Below the pieces are notes generated by a model. That model was not told where the DNA came from and made no database searches. It saw nothing but the letters and a program-made list of their open reading frames with translations. From Albugo candida (taxonomy: Eukaryota > Oomycota > Peronosporomycetes > Albuginales > Albuginaceae): a stretch of 64,000 nt of DNA. Location: positions 310,001 to 374,000 of the forward strand of contig CAJNAR010000150.1 in NCBI GenBank assembly GCA_905220665.1, given 5' to 3'. Positions 36,301 to 46,977 of the stretch are shown in pieces. Position numbers and translations under genes: made by a program. Numbering within the stretch: position 1 is the stretch's first letter; every line of letters begins with the position of its first letter.

Positions 36301-38475
36301 AAGCTCAACAACATACCTATCGAATCGCTGCTGATACATTTTGCTATTTTACGAGCATATAACAGATTGATGGCATCCGTATTGCCTTTCTTTGACCTTT
36401 CCTGGTACACTTTCAACTTAAACAGTAATGATTTGTCATGCCAGCTCTTTTCTCAATCACGTAGATTACTATTCACCTACATCAAGGACAAAATGATGGA
36501 ATCGCTTTTAGCTCGAACAGCACTTTCTCCTACCCGTACAGAAGATGAGCTTGATTTTCCCGATGATATTCCCCAAATCACAATCAACCGACCCAGAGCC
36601 GCATCAGCTCGAGCTTCGTACATGAACAACTTACATCGAAGATCAAAAGAACCAGCGGCAAAAGCTACCATTTTTGTTAAACCGAGATGGCTGTTCGACT
36701 CTCTTTTTGGCCAGGCTTTTGAGGCGATTCACTATCTGTCATTTGATCAGCTTCGAACAGTTTACAATCATCCTATGGATGATGGCCAAATCCGAAGTTT
36801 CAAAGTCAACTTTGACGGAGAAGGCGCTGATGATTATGGTGGACCTTATAGGGAATTTTTCTCACAATTCTTTGTGGAGCTTCAATCGCTTGCAGATACT
36901 GGCGATGAAGATGCGAGGTGCTTTCTACCCTTTCTTATGCCATGCCCCAATTGGCGGAACGGAACTGGGTCCAACAGAGAAAAATTCATTCTGAATACCA
37001 GAGAAATGCGAATCTGCCATCGTGAAGCATGCTTCATGAAGCATAGGTTGCACGAAAAGGATACTCGACGTGAATGGCATTCCATTCATTTGTATGAAGC
37101 CTTTTCTTCCCCAGTATGCGATATGGAGAGAAATCTAAATGATTCGAGCTATGCAGTAGACGAAGCGACGAACCCGAATTATGGCTCGAGTGTGCGCAAT
37201 ATGAAGAGGAGTTGTTCTTGTCATGTGCAGGAGAAGTTTGAGTTACTCGGCGACATGTTTTACTTTATCGGGCAGATGTTTGGCATCTGTTTGCGCACAA
37301 GAATATGCGCTCACATGGATCTCGCGACCTGCATATGGCAGAGCCTTCTATCGGTACACGAAGAAGAAAAGGATGAATTTACATGGAATAATCAGAGATC
37401 AAAATCTGACAAAGAAACACTGCAGATGTTGCAGGAAATTGACAGTGTATCATACTCTTTGTTAATACAGCTACAAGCGATTTGTGCTGAAGTTGCTCAA
37501 ACTGACATTTCAGATCAAAGGCGAGTGATGCTATTCCAAAATTTGGATGCAATGGATCTGACATTTGTGACGCATTTGTCTGATGGTGTCCTTGTCGAAT
37601 TGTGTACCGACGGAAGCAATCGTGCTGTAACTTTGGATAATCTTGCCGAGTATATTGCCAAGTGCTTACGAGCAAGGCGACGTGAGAATGTCCAAATCAT
37701 AAGCATCATAAAGCAAGGTATGGCATCGGTAGTTCCTTTTGCAGCTCTCTCGCTGTACACAAGCGACGAGCTCGTGAGGCGCTTTTGTGGAGATGAACAT
37801 ATGAATATCGAGATTCTGAAAGAAAATACGGACTACGATGAAGGGATCTGTGATCAGGACGAATGTATACAGAGATTCTGGAGGGTACTATCTGATTTCA
37901 CAGAGCAAGATAAACGTATGTTCTTACAATTTGTGTGGGCGCGATCACATCTTCCTGCCGGTACGAGTCGTTTTCATCAGAAGTTCAAAATACAGAAGTC
38001 TCCCGGCCTCGATACGGAACATTCAAATGTCGTGATTTCAGTGCCAGGAGGTCCAATGACCACAAGAGCTATTTCTCGTGCTGTTGATAATGATTTAATT
38101 CAGCAAACTAGCGCAGAAACTCTGTTACAGAGTCAACTACAGATTGACCGTTCTTGCACGACGGCAACCGCTGAAGGGGGGTCAACAAGCATGGAGACAA
38201 AGATGATTCCAGAAAAGTACGAAGATTCAAAACTTCCTCGATCGCATACCTGCTTCTTTGCGTTGCAACTACCACGATACTCTAATGATGAGATTTGCCG
38301 AAAGCAATTGTTGTATGCAATACACAACTGTGTAGAGATGGATGGCGATTTTCGGCCGGCAGACTCTGAATCAAGTAGCTGGAAAGAACTTGACACCGAA
38401 TCACCTTCGACTTCGATCATGTCATCTCAAACGTCGCAACTATCAGAAGTAGGTAGAAATGTTTTCTTATCTTAA
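24383..38475 (+). CDS. Giant HECT E3 ubiquitin ligase (HERC-like: RCC1, ConA-like, UBA, SPRY, HECT)
   Basis: E3 ubiquitin-protein ligase of about 4,650 residues, almost all in one uninterrupted exon. Domains by position: seven or more RCC1 propeller repeats (about 26240-27400; repeated GxNxxGQLGxGD); a LamG/ConA-like sandwich (about 31220-31750; WSISGWLYLL to FRLYLNGLLEAQC); a UBA domain (about 33655-33780; LKMMGFPQSWCLLALQ); an SPRY domain (about 35110-35520); and a C-terminal HECT domain (about 36680-38310) with DDYGGPYREFFSQFF and the active site LPRSHTCFFALQLP, catalytic Cys codon 38251-38253. The order recalls HERC1 but is not identical. The ATG at 24529 opens the long frame, yet a spliced start reads better: an open exon 24383-24546 (DAFRTSVDEVSLTSYSLLQR) joins in phase through a 71-bp intron (24547-24617) ending in a T-rich acceptor. 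The true start is therefore unresolved. Confidence 0.9.
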
Positions 38476-41400
38476 GAAACACTATAAAAGTTATCCGATT
38501 TAATGAGTGCATTGCGATGCTGACTGCGGAAATTGATGCTAATAGGATATGTGCTCGGTCGAAAAAAGGAAGATTGGAAACAAATTTATCTTATCAGCAA
38601 AGTATTTTTATGTCATCGTCGACAGGATGGAAGACAAGAATTGTTCACTGGTGGGTTTACCAGAGCTCACAAATCATTATAATGCTGAATGTGATCCCTA
38701 TATCGAGAGAAAAAGAGTTCGGATTTCACCCTCTCTTTGATAGAATGCTTATGAGGATTCATCAATTGTGAGCAATGGCTGCAGGCCTTCGCCAGCTTTG
38801 AAAACTGCGACAGATCAGGGTATCTATATGGAAGAGATTGTAAAATGAGTTGATATCAAATTGCTGACACGGATCGCCTTGCAATCGGTTATGATCTCAA
38901 GAGGCCATTTCCTTCAATCAAAATTAATGACATAAGTCCTTTCATGAGCTCTGTTTGCGCTGCATGAGCAATTTAGCTGCAGGAAATAGTGCAAGAACTA
39001 TAAGCAGAGTTGTTCAATGTTGGAGATATAAGGCGATTCACTGCCGTATTTTTTGTACTTCGTCTTCTCACTTTTTCAAGAATCTGGCAAAATTTTGGTG
39101 AATGCAGGAGGTAGTGCTACACACACATGAGTCTCGCATAGGCAAACAGGTCATGCTTGGAGACAGCTTTGAAGACTACGCGCACCTTTCAGACAAATAC
39201 AATGGATGCTTTTGATACCGACATTCAATGCATTATCCCAAAATGGTCTGCTGACGAAAAACGAACATACGTCTGTATGCGATCATGAACACACAACAGC
39301 GTTTCTTACAATATGCTAGCTTACCTGGTCCCATCAATTCTTTGCTTGTGTGCTTCCTCTTTGCGAACCAATTTATGGCGGGTTTGAACACTATCTAAGT
39401 CTTATCTACTGCGTTGCGACCACGCGACCATAGGACTGACGTGGATGTCATGCTAGATTCTCCAGCGTCTCCGTAGATTGCTAGGCTTTTGGTGGCTTAA
39501 CATTTGTTTCCGGCAAGTTAAATTTTTTTGGGTTCACGGGCTGTTCAGGGTACTCACAGATTTTGTAGATGCCTTAAGAGCATGTAGTGAGTGTATACAG
39601 AATCATTGCTTGCTTTTTTGTTGTTGATCATACTGTCGTGGTCTTTTTCATGCAAGTGAGTGTCTAGAGGTGCAGCTTAAAACTATTGTACGGAACCTTC
39701 TACTTCAAGCCATCGCTAGCCTACAGTAGTCTTCCTGTCTTAGATGTTCATGTGATGCACACGATTTGGTCACTCTACTTACGATAGCTAAAAAGAGATA
39801 TCTTATTTTAACCGGGGGAGCAGTACTAATCTTCCAACTGATATAAAAAATGTACCAGAGATATGCACTTTTTGATACGCCTGAAGATTGATGCTGCCCT
39901 GGCTGTGATATAGAATTCTTCCCATTGCGTATGCTGACGACTAGTACATATGTTGGAGTAATCCCCACTTTTGAACCCGAAATTTGAAGTCAACCATGTA
40001 TGGTAGACTTCACCACATACAGGTGGTGGGCTGTACGGGACATATAATCAGAGGACGTGATGTTTTGGGAAAAAAATCTGAAACGGAACCAGTTTAAGAA
40101 CAGAAATTCGAGCGTTTTCACGAACACATTTCACATCATTTGTCCGTGTGAAGTCATCCTTGTTCAAGCATTTGGAATGCACACATAAGGGAAGCAATAG
40201 CACCCAGCTGCATGATGGACTCACCCTCGTCAATCAAATCACATATAACATTTTTTCAAACCAGTACTGGCATTACTAATTAGATTTGAGTGACAAATTC
40301 GTAGTTCGTGTATGTAGAATTCTCAAGGCAAGTTTTGTCACTAGGCATTATGCTTTTGATAAAAATGTCAAAACGACGCGAGTCTTGGAACTCGGTGATT
40401 GCTGGAGTACATTGACTGCTCATAAGCGAGGCGACTGTTGGCTTCGTGCGCAAGAGAGTCGTAGGGAACGTGCGATTATGAGCAGACAGTAAAAGTTTGA
40501 ATATAAGCTTTAGTTTTATATCTACCTTTTCGGGCGCACTACGAATCAATAAAAAATGCTGCAGAAATCGACGTTGTGATGATCTAGGCAGGCGATTCAA
40601 CCCCGCGAGACATGTGGAAGGTATGATCGAGATAGAGACGTGTCGAATTGTTCGATAAAGCAGTACAAAACCGTACATTTGTGACGACAGACCACATGTC
40701 CTGGCTGACGTCGCTCAAATTGCCAATAATTACATTCTGGCCAAACATTTTGCATTCGGTAGCATTGTAAAGGCCAGCAAAAGAAAGCAATGTACGGTGT
40801 CGCTGGCTTCGTGACGATTCTATATCATGCAGGAGCTAGTCGCATTGTACTCATATCTCGGCTTATAATGATCTTTAGCATGTATTACCGGTGTGACATG
40901 CTATGTATCGAATAACATATCCTTCTCATTCCGTCAGATTTTGGCAGTTGTGCAACCACTTTGTGCTTCAAGAAAATTAACATGCACATCCTATCAAGCA
41001 ACAAATTACCCTGAATTTGATGAGAACAACGCATATCATGTCGTTTTATGAACTGGAGCAGATTAGTGAGTAAAGGAAGCCATTCGGCATATACTTGCCA
41101 TTATGTGCTCTCAAAAACTTCTATCATCGCACGACCTTTGGCACAAAGCTAGCTGATGACGAATCACTGTGGGACAATCATGTGCTTTCTGATGCAGTGC
41201 GAAGTCGAATGGGGCTATAGAAGCAAAACCACAAAGAGGAAAGAAACGTACTGCTGCCAATATAGATTGTAAGGAACCCACACCAAACAGCAAAATTCTT
41301 GCGTTCTTCCTAAGGCAAGCAACGGAAGTAGCATAATAGATGAAAGATTACAGAAACAAGAGTATGCGTGAGTATGCAACGGTCTGAGCGATCTTTTTCA

Positions 41401-42725
41401 TCAGGAAAACAAATGCATACAATCGAGAGAGAAACATTCGTGTCGAGGCCATCTATGGAGTCAGGTCTCGCCGTCGAGTACTGTGTCGCGCCAATGAAGG
41501 AAACACCAGTCAAAAGCACAGTGTACTCTTTTGCTCCAAGTAGCTAGCAGAATGCTGTTTCGCCAATGTCAAAAGCGATATACTGAGATCGTAGACATCA
41601 TGTAAACACACCTGGCAGCGCCTACTTGTGCAAGAGACATCAGAAATGTATTCGGAGATCGGATCACCATACAGTCTGGCGCATTTCTTTTCTCAAATGC
41701 AAAACAGTCATTTTAAGGTCTAATATGTATGCAGCAATAGACGTAGATAGACCCGAATGTGTAGTTCAAATAAAGAAAAGTAGATCATACCCGCAGTATG
41801 CCTTCTAATCTACCGTTCTCAAGTTGTATGACAGCGGTTCCGCTTGCATCTACTTGCAGCAGAATTGGACACCAAGATTGGCATCGCTGGTCGGGAAACA
41901 AGGTATCGGTGACATCTGATATTTTAGGCTTTTCATTGAGCAGGTTGTATATTATACATCTCTTTATGTAAAGTTTGTGTGTCTTGCAAATCTCATGAGG
42001 ATGAGTGGATCTTGTCGAATGCAGCGATTCTACTCAAGTTTTGGAAAGTCATGACGACAAAGAATGTGAGGGGAACTAGACTGGCGACAGACTTGTCTCA
42101 ATATGCTTTTCTGGCGCGACATGACGTTCATGATAAACAAACGATTAGCCTGATATTGTAAGATGAGTGTTAACAATCGGACACGTTGCGATGATTCAAA
42201 TAGCGCAACCACAAGGGTGGTAGGGCTGTGGAGGCACATCCCCTACCATGATTTCTGTAGAATTCATGGATCTATACATCTATGTAAAAGCCGCTGACGT
42301 GCGAGCTGGCAGGTGCGCTATTGAAAATGTCACTTACAATGCGCGACAGCGACAGAAATAAGAATTTAGTGCTTAGGGAAAAGTGAGAAGTGTTTATAAG
42401 ATAATATCGCTCAACGTGATCATAGCGATTAGTATAAATTGACTGATGCTTCCTGTCGTATCAAGTTGGCTCCCTCGTTGGTTCTTTGTACCTCGAGAAT
42501 AGGGCAGTATCTGCGGATCCGTATCAGGGTACAGCGCACCGGATTGTACCCGAGAAGCATCTGGTTCTGTCCGTTTCTACACGTGTTAGCTTTAATGATA
42601 AATACTGTAAAGCGTAGGAGCGCATTTGCAAAAACAAGTATCGCGTCCGACTTCTCCCTCCCATATTCTTCCTGATTATTTCGATTCATAGTTTGATCAT
42701 CAAAGTCTATTAAAGATATATTGAG
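38476..42725. other. Gene-poor block, 4.2 kb
   Basis: No supported gene. The longest ATG-started frame is 132 codons on the minus strand (40280-40678). It begins MYGFVLLYRTIRHVSISI and has several basic patches (RLPRSSQRRFLQ), but no family I recognise and no clear signal peptide. The frame at 42429-42818 on the minus strand is largely antisense to the start of the next gene and starts at a non-ATG codon. No transposon ends, tRNA or tandem array noticed. Confidence 0.45.
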
Positions 42726-44813
42726 ATGCGAAAACCTGGCATCGTATCGAATACTGCAGGCTATCCGGAAATGGATGCATTTGTTCCTCAACATCAATCT
42801 CCTATCTACAACGCGCAAAAATCGTGCCAGCTGTGTCCGGCTAACGAGTCCTTCGACGGGACAACCTCGAAATCATTACACGGGGCGTATTTTAACAAAA
42901 ATTCACCAACTTCCCGATGCAGTGGGAATATGATGAGCAAGAGTGGGATAGCAAGTAGTACCAGGAATGCAAGAAGTCTGAATTACTGTCAGCAAGAATC
43001 AACTAGAGGATATTCGGAAATTGCGATGAAAACCAGTGATCCGAATTCAGGCTTATGTGCGTCTAATTTGTATCGTGCTGTTGCTGCCTCCGCGTGCCAT
43101 CGAGGACAGCAAGAACAAATAATACATGGACAAAAGAAAACACGACAGTATACCAGAAATTCTTATGTCGGTTCAGAAAATTGTATAAGTGAAGTTAAGC
43201 TAAATGCCGCGAATTTGCATGCTCATTCAAAGCAATACAACTCTCGACGACGCACTCTATCGAGCTACGCTCATGTAGCCGAACATGCAAGAATTGACAG
43301 CGGATGGCAAGTAGCAACGGACCCGAAGACTAAACGCTGTTACTATTACCATACGTTGACACGCAAAACAACCTGGAAGAAACCACGCGAATTAGTGGAA
43401 AAGGAAAAACGCGAGAAGGTCCAATTTTTTGCGACCATGGAATACAACATTAGGGAGAAATATCACACAGGTCATTGGCTCCGCAGAGACAATTCTACAG
43501 GAAGTGACACTGACGCAATTTCCACGCCAGAAACGTACGGAAGTGGAAAGCATGATGATTTTATTTCTCGAGACTCGTTACCTGAATCTTACAACTACAA
43601 GCAATATTCACCACCCAAGGGTTCTGACTATGACTGCAGTACAACCGATTTGTCGGTGGTAACATCTCAGCCATCATTGTTCCGCACTATTTCATCTTAT
43701 GAAACTACTGATTCAACCAAAAGAGACAGCAGTTGTGAAACATCTCCCACCTCCACGTACACATCGTCCCCAATAGCAGAGCGTATTCGTTTGGTTGTCG
43801 AATGTACGAATGATGACTATCTTCATAAACATGCGATTAAGACTCGGAACAAATCTACCTCCACCGTGTCTTCTGACTGTGTTCAGTCTTCATCGCCTAC
43901 TGGTCGTTCACGTTCAAATAGCACAGGTACTATTTACGTGCGCATGGGAACCATGAATACCCCAGATCAAGATACTACTATTGTGTGTGTTGCAACGGTG
44001 GTATTGGTTCACCTCATGGAAGCTCGAGCAGCGCCTATATTAAACAGCTCTAAATTTGATGTTTTTATCCGTCCGAAAGATTTTCAGCTGCAGCTTCAAG
44101 CCTCCTATGAACAAGAACCTCATGCATCAATTCCCTCAGTCCAAGAGATTGCTCGTTTTATTCAACGCATCTACTCACGTGCCCAAATGGAGTCGGAGTG
44201 TATCATAATGACACTTATCTATGTGGAGCGGCTATTGAAAAGCACCAGTGGATTCCTACAATTGCAAACATCCAATTGGCGATGCATTCTATTCTGTTCG
44301 ATGATCATGGCGTCCAAAGTATGGGACGATCTGAGTATGTGTAATGCGGACTTTTCCAAAATATGGCCGGAACTGAGCTTACAAGAGATCAATGAGCTCG
44401 AACTGACTTATCTGCAAGCTGTGGAGTATAATGTGCGTGTATCAGCGGTCTCGTATGCAAAATACTACTTTCATCTGCGTTCAATGTGCGCTTCAATGGG
44501 ATGGCTTTCTGCTTTTGAAGAAAATATCCCTTTAAATCTAGATGGTGCACGAAAGATGCAAGTGTTGTCGGAAGAATATCAGGAGCGATCCAAATTCATT
44601 CCGGTCCCTCGTCGGCGGAGTCGCACTCTCGCCAATACACACAGCGTGCAAATTTCAGACCTCGAAAAAGATCCTGCCAATGTTCCGCTTTTTGATGAGA
44701 AGCGAAGCAAAGTAGGAGCTAGTCTCGAGCAATTGGTCCAGATGGAAGTACGCGGTGCTGGCGGTCTCTCGCTCTACAGCATGCATCGAATGGCAAGCTG
44801 CCAAGGAGTATGA
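42726..44813 (+). CDS. WW domain-cyclin Y-like fusion protein
   Basis: Single-exon 695-residue protein. Residues 1-185 are Ser/Asn/Gln-rich and disordered. A WW domain follows (about 190-224): DSGWQVATDPKTKRCYYYH ending TTWKKP, with the two signature Trp at residues 194 and 217 and the proline after. After a second disordered Ser/Thr-rich stretch comes a cyclin box (about 475-610): MESECIIMTLIYVERLL, SNWRCILFCSMIMASKVWDD, INELELTYLQAVEYNVRVS and YAKYYFHLRSM. This spacing is that of cyclin Y (CCNY/PHO80-like), whose animal members activate CDK14/CDK16 at membranes. WW domains bind Pro-rich or phospho-Ser/Thr-Pro peptides, so the fusion could steer a kinase to such substrates; that is inference. 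No N-myristoylation glycine is present, unlike human CCNY. The ATG at 42726 is the first in frame. Confidence 0.88.
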   Translation: MRKPGIVSNTAGYPEMDAFVPQHQSPIYNAQKSCQLCPANESFDGTTSKSLHGAYFNKNSPTSRCSGNMMSKSGIASSTRNARSLNYCQQESTRGYSEIAMKTSDPNSGLCASNLYRAVAASACHRGQQEQIIHGQKKTRQYTRNSYVGSENCISEVKLNAANLHAHSKQYNSRRRTLSSYAHVAEHARIDSGWQVATDPKTKRCYYYHTLTRKTTWKKPRELVEKEKREKVQFFATMEYNIREKYHTGHWLRRDNSTGSDTDAISTPETYGSGKHDDFISRDSLPESYNYKQYSPPKGSDYDCSTTDLSVVTSQPSLFRTISSYETTDSTKRDSSCETSPTSTYTSSPIAERIRLVVECTNDDYLHKHAIKTRNKSTSTVSSDCVQSSSPTGRSRSNSTGTIYVRMGTMNTPDQDTTIVCVATVVLVHLMEARAAPILNSSKFDVFIRPKDFQLQLQASYEQEPHASIPSVQEIARFIQRIYSRAQMESECIIMTLIYVERLLKSTSGFLQLQTSNWRCILFCSMIMASKVWDDLSMCNADFSKIWPELSLQEINELELTYLQAVEYNVRVSAVSYAKYYFHLRSMCASMGWLSAFEENIPLNLDGARKMQVLSEEYQERSKFIPVPRRRSRTLANTHSVQISDLEKDPANVPLFDEKRSKVGASLEQLVQMEVRGAGGLSLYSMHRMASCQGV

Positions 44814-45041
44814 ACAGTCTTACAGCGATGTACTTTTGTTTAGCGTAAGCTAGCTTGTGTTTTTTGTACAAAGAAATGAAAATATTAATGTCACCCGCTC
44901 GAAAGCATACTCTTAAGGAAGCACGTATCCGATTTTTTCAAGTATTTACCACGTCGAGCTCACTATGAGACAGATAGAATGATACAGATCTATTACGCTG
45001 TGAGAACTTTGAATGTATTCTCTCACTTGGCCAAACGGTCC

Positions 45042-46724
45042 TTAGCATCGTTCATCTTGATTCCTTTGAGAGAGTTGATACGGAGATGAGGATTTTTGTT
45101 TGCGAGGTGGCTTCATTGCAACGCCATCCACGACGGGAAATCGCTGAGCGAATGACGGAGTCCTTGGTGTCTGTAGCAATGTTTGATAGACAGCATCTCG
45201 TCGAGCTGGGGATTCGTGCAAATATCGAAACTGCTTAAATACTTTCATCGCGTACATTGCATCAATCACTGGATCATGGTCCGCTTCCTGTGGTGAACAA
45301 TAAAGAATGTGGAATTCGAGAAGTAGAACGTGATCTGTGTGATTTACCTGGATGCTTGTTCCCAGAAGATATTTGGCAACATGACGGAGGCTGAAATTCC
45401 GATAGCGAATTGTACCGTTTTGAGATTGCATTGGGATTCGGAATAGGTCCGCGACGTCAAAACTCTGTTTGTAGTCTTTTTCTTTAACAAGACCAAGCCA
45501 TTCCAGGTCTGAAAAGGACATAGACAAAAGATAGCTTATTCAGCTCACTGCATCGATTACCTCTATTTGCTTGTTGCCAGTCAATTGTGCTCACCCTTCT
45601 TGATGGATTGACCCACAATGACACAATTCTTGGGTAGGATGGTCCGTAGCTGCATCAATGCTGAATCAAGACTAGGTGCGCCTACTAGATCACTGAGAAA
45701 ACGGGGTCAAAGTAAGTCGAGCCGATCCTAATAGAAGTTGATGCAATCTTACTCGGGACTAATGCCAGTAAGCTGAGTCAGGTAGCTCACGATGGGCTTT
45801 TCCGGAAGTACGTATTGATCGTAAAATACTGTTTCGTCTTCGCTGACCACCGCAATTCGCGCCACATCACGATCTCTATGACGAAAAGAGTGGTTGACGA
45901 GCCAGGCAAATCTGGCACTAGAGATAACGTACGAGTGTCCCACGCCGGTTGCTACACATTCGACATCGATGGCAAAAAACTACAACAAAAACCATCGGTT
46001 GCAATCAATCTGTGTTGATGCAATCAGAGCACAAAACGAAAATTCAATATGTACTTGCCGGTTTTTGCAAATCTCGCGTGGATACAGGTACAATTTCGCT
46101 GATAAATTCGTTCTTGGCTCTTTGCAACGCAGGATTCTCCTCAATCTTTACTCTTCGAGCATTCTCGGGCGAAGATGTGAGTCTTCCTGTACCGGGTCCT
46201 GACTCCGAGTCTTCCCAGGTATCAGCCAAGCTTTTTGTAGGAACCTTTGTATACATCGGGCTGGGTTGCGCGTTTAAAGTATCATAGACCATGTTTCGTT
46301 GCGGCAAAATTCCATTACTCATATAATAAGATTCAAAGGGAGCGCTTGTTGGCGTTGGTGTGAGATTTTTGACATTCTCATGATTTTCACCTACTCCTGA
46401 ATCAAAAGGTTCCGTGGCCCTACATTCTATTATTGAATGCGTGAATGGGCACGATGAGCCATTACGGCAGCCCATACTGCCATTGTAAAATCGGCAATAA
46501 TGCGGTTTCCCAGCCGTGTATTCCGTAGGTGTGTTCAAAGAAATCTGTTGCATTTGCGCTACTATTGGATTTCGTGGAGCCATGTCTTCTGCGACGATCA
46601 TTTGTACCCTATTTGGATGCTTCTCATGACGAAAGGAGCAGGAATCACCTCGCCAGCATCCACGGGCAGACTGAAAATACCGACAGGAAAGCTGACTCGA
46701 GTTGGATTTGGTAAATGTACTCAT
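45042..46724 (-). CDS. CCCH zinc-finger DEDDh 3'-5' exonuclease
   Basis: Predicted 465-residue RNA exonuclease with two N-terminal CCCH fingers. Exons: 46724-46059, 45979-45753, 45692-45595, 45508-45348, 45287-45042. Both fingers fit C-x8-C-x5-C-x3-H (CRYFQSARGCWRGDSCSFRH and CRFYNGSMGCRNGSSCPFTH). The exonuclease fold starts with AIDVECVATG (the D-x-E of motif I), continues with ARIAVVSEDETVFYDQYVLP, LTGISPDDL, IVGQSIKKDLEWLGL (motif II Asp) and ends with the DEDDh-type HDPVIDAMYAM (His and Asp of motif III). It resembles REXO1/REXO4-type enzymes. The first intron (45980-46058, 79 bp) has to use a GC donor, GCAAGT, to keep phase; the GT two bases inside gives a frameshift. CCCH fingers suggest RNA rather than DNA as substrate. 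C-terminal 40 residues are Pro/Lys/Ser-rich and unconserved. Confidence 0.85.
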
Positions 46725-46977
46725 CGAAATTAGGTTTTCTGGCTCAGAATTATTTGACTATGCATTCAGTCGCGCAAATTATATTTTTTGATTTTATTGA
46801 CCAAGGAATCGCGACGTTTTTTTCAAAGCCAATATATCAATTTTGAAAAACAGTAAAGCTAATCGCAACTAGGACCTTCCAAACTTGATGTGCTATATTA
46901 AGAGTACTTTCTCTATCAGACAGAAACACACTATCAAAACACTTGCTCGTTTCGCCTATCACGACATTCCGACACTT

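Noticed and set aside
42429..42818. 129-codon minus-strand frame
   Set aside because: Non-ATG start and overlaps the start of the WW-cyclin gene antisense; no family resemblance.
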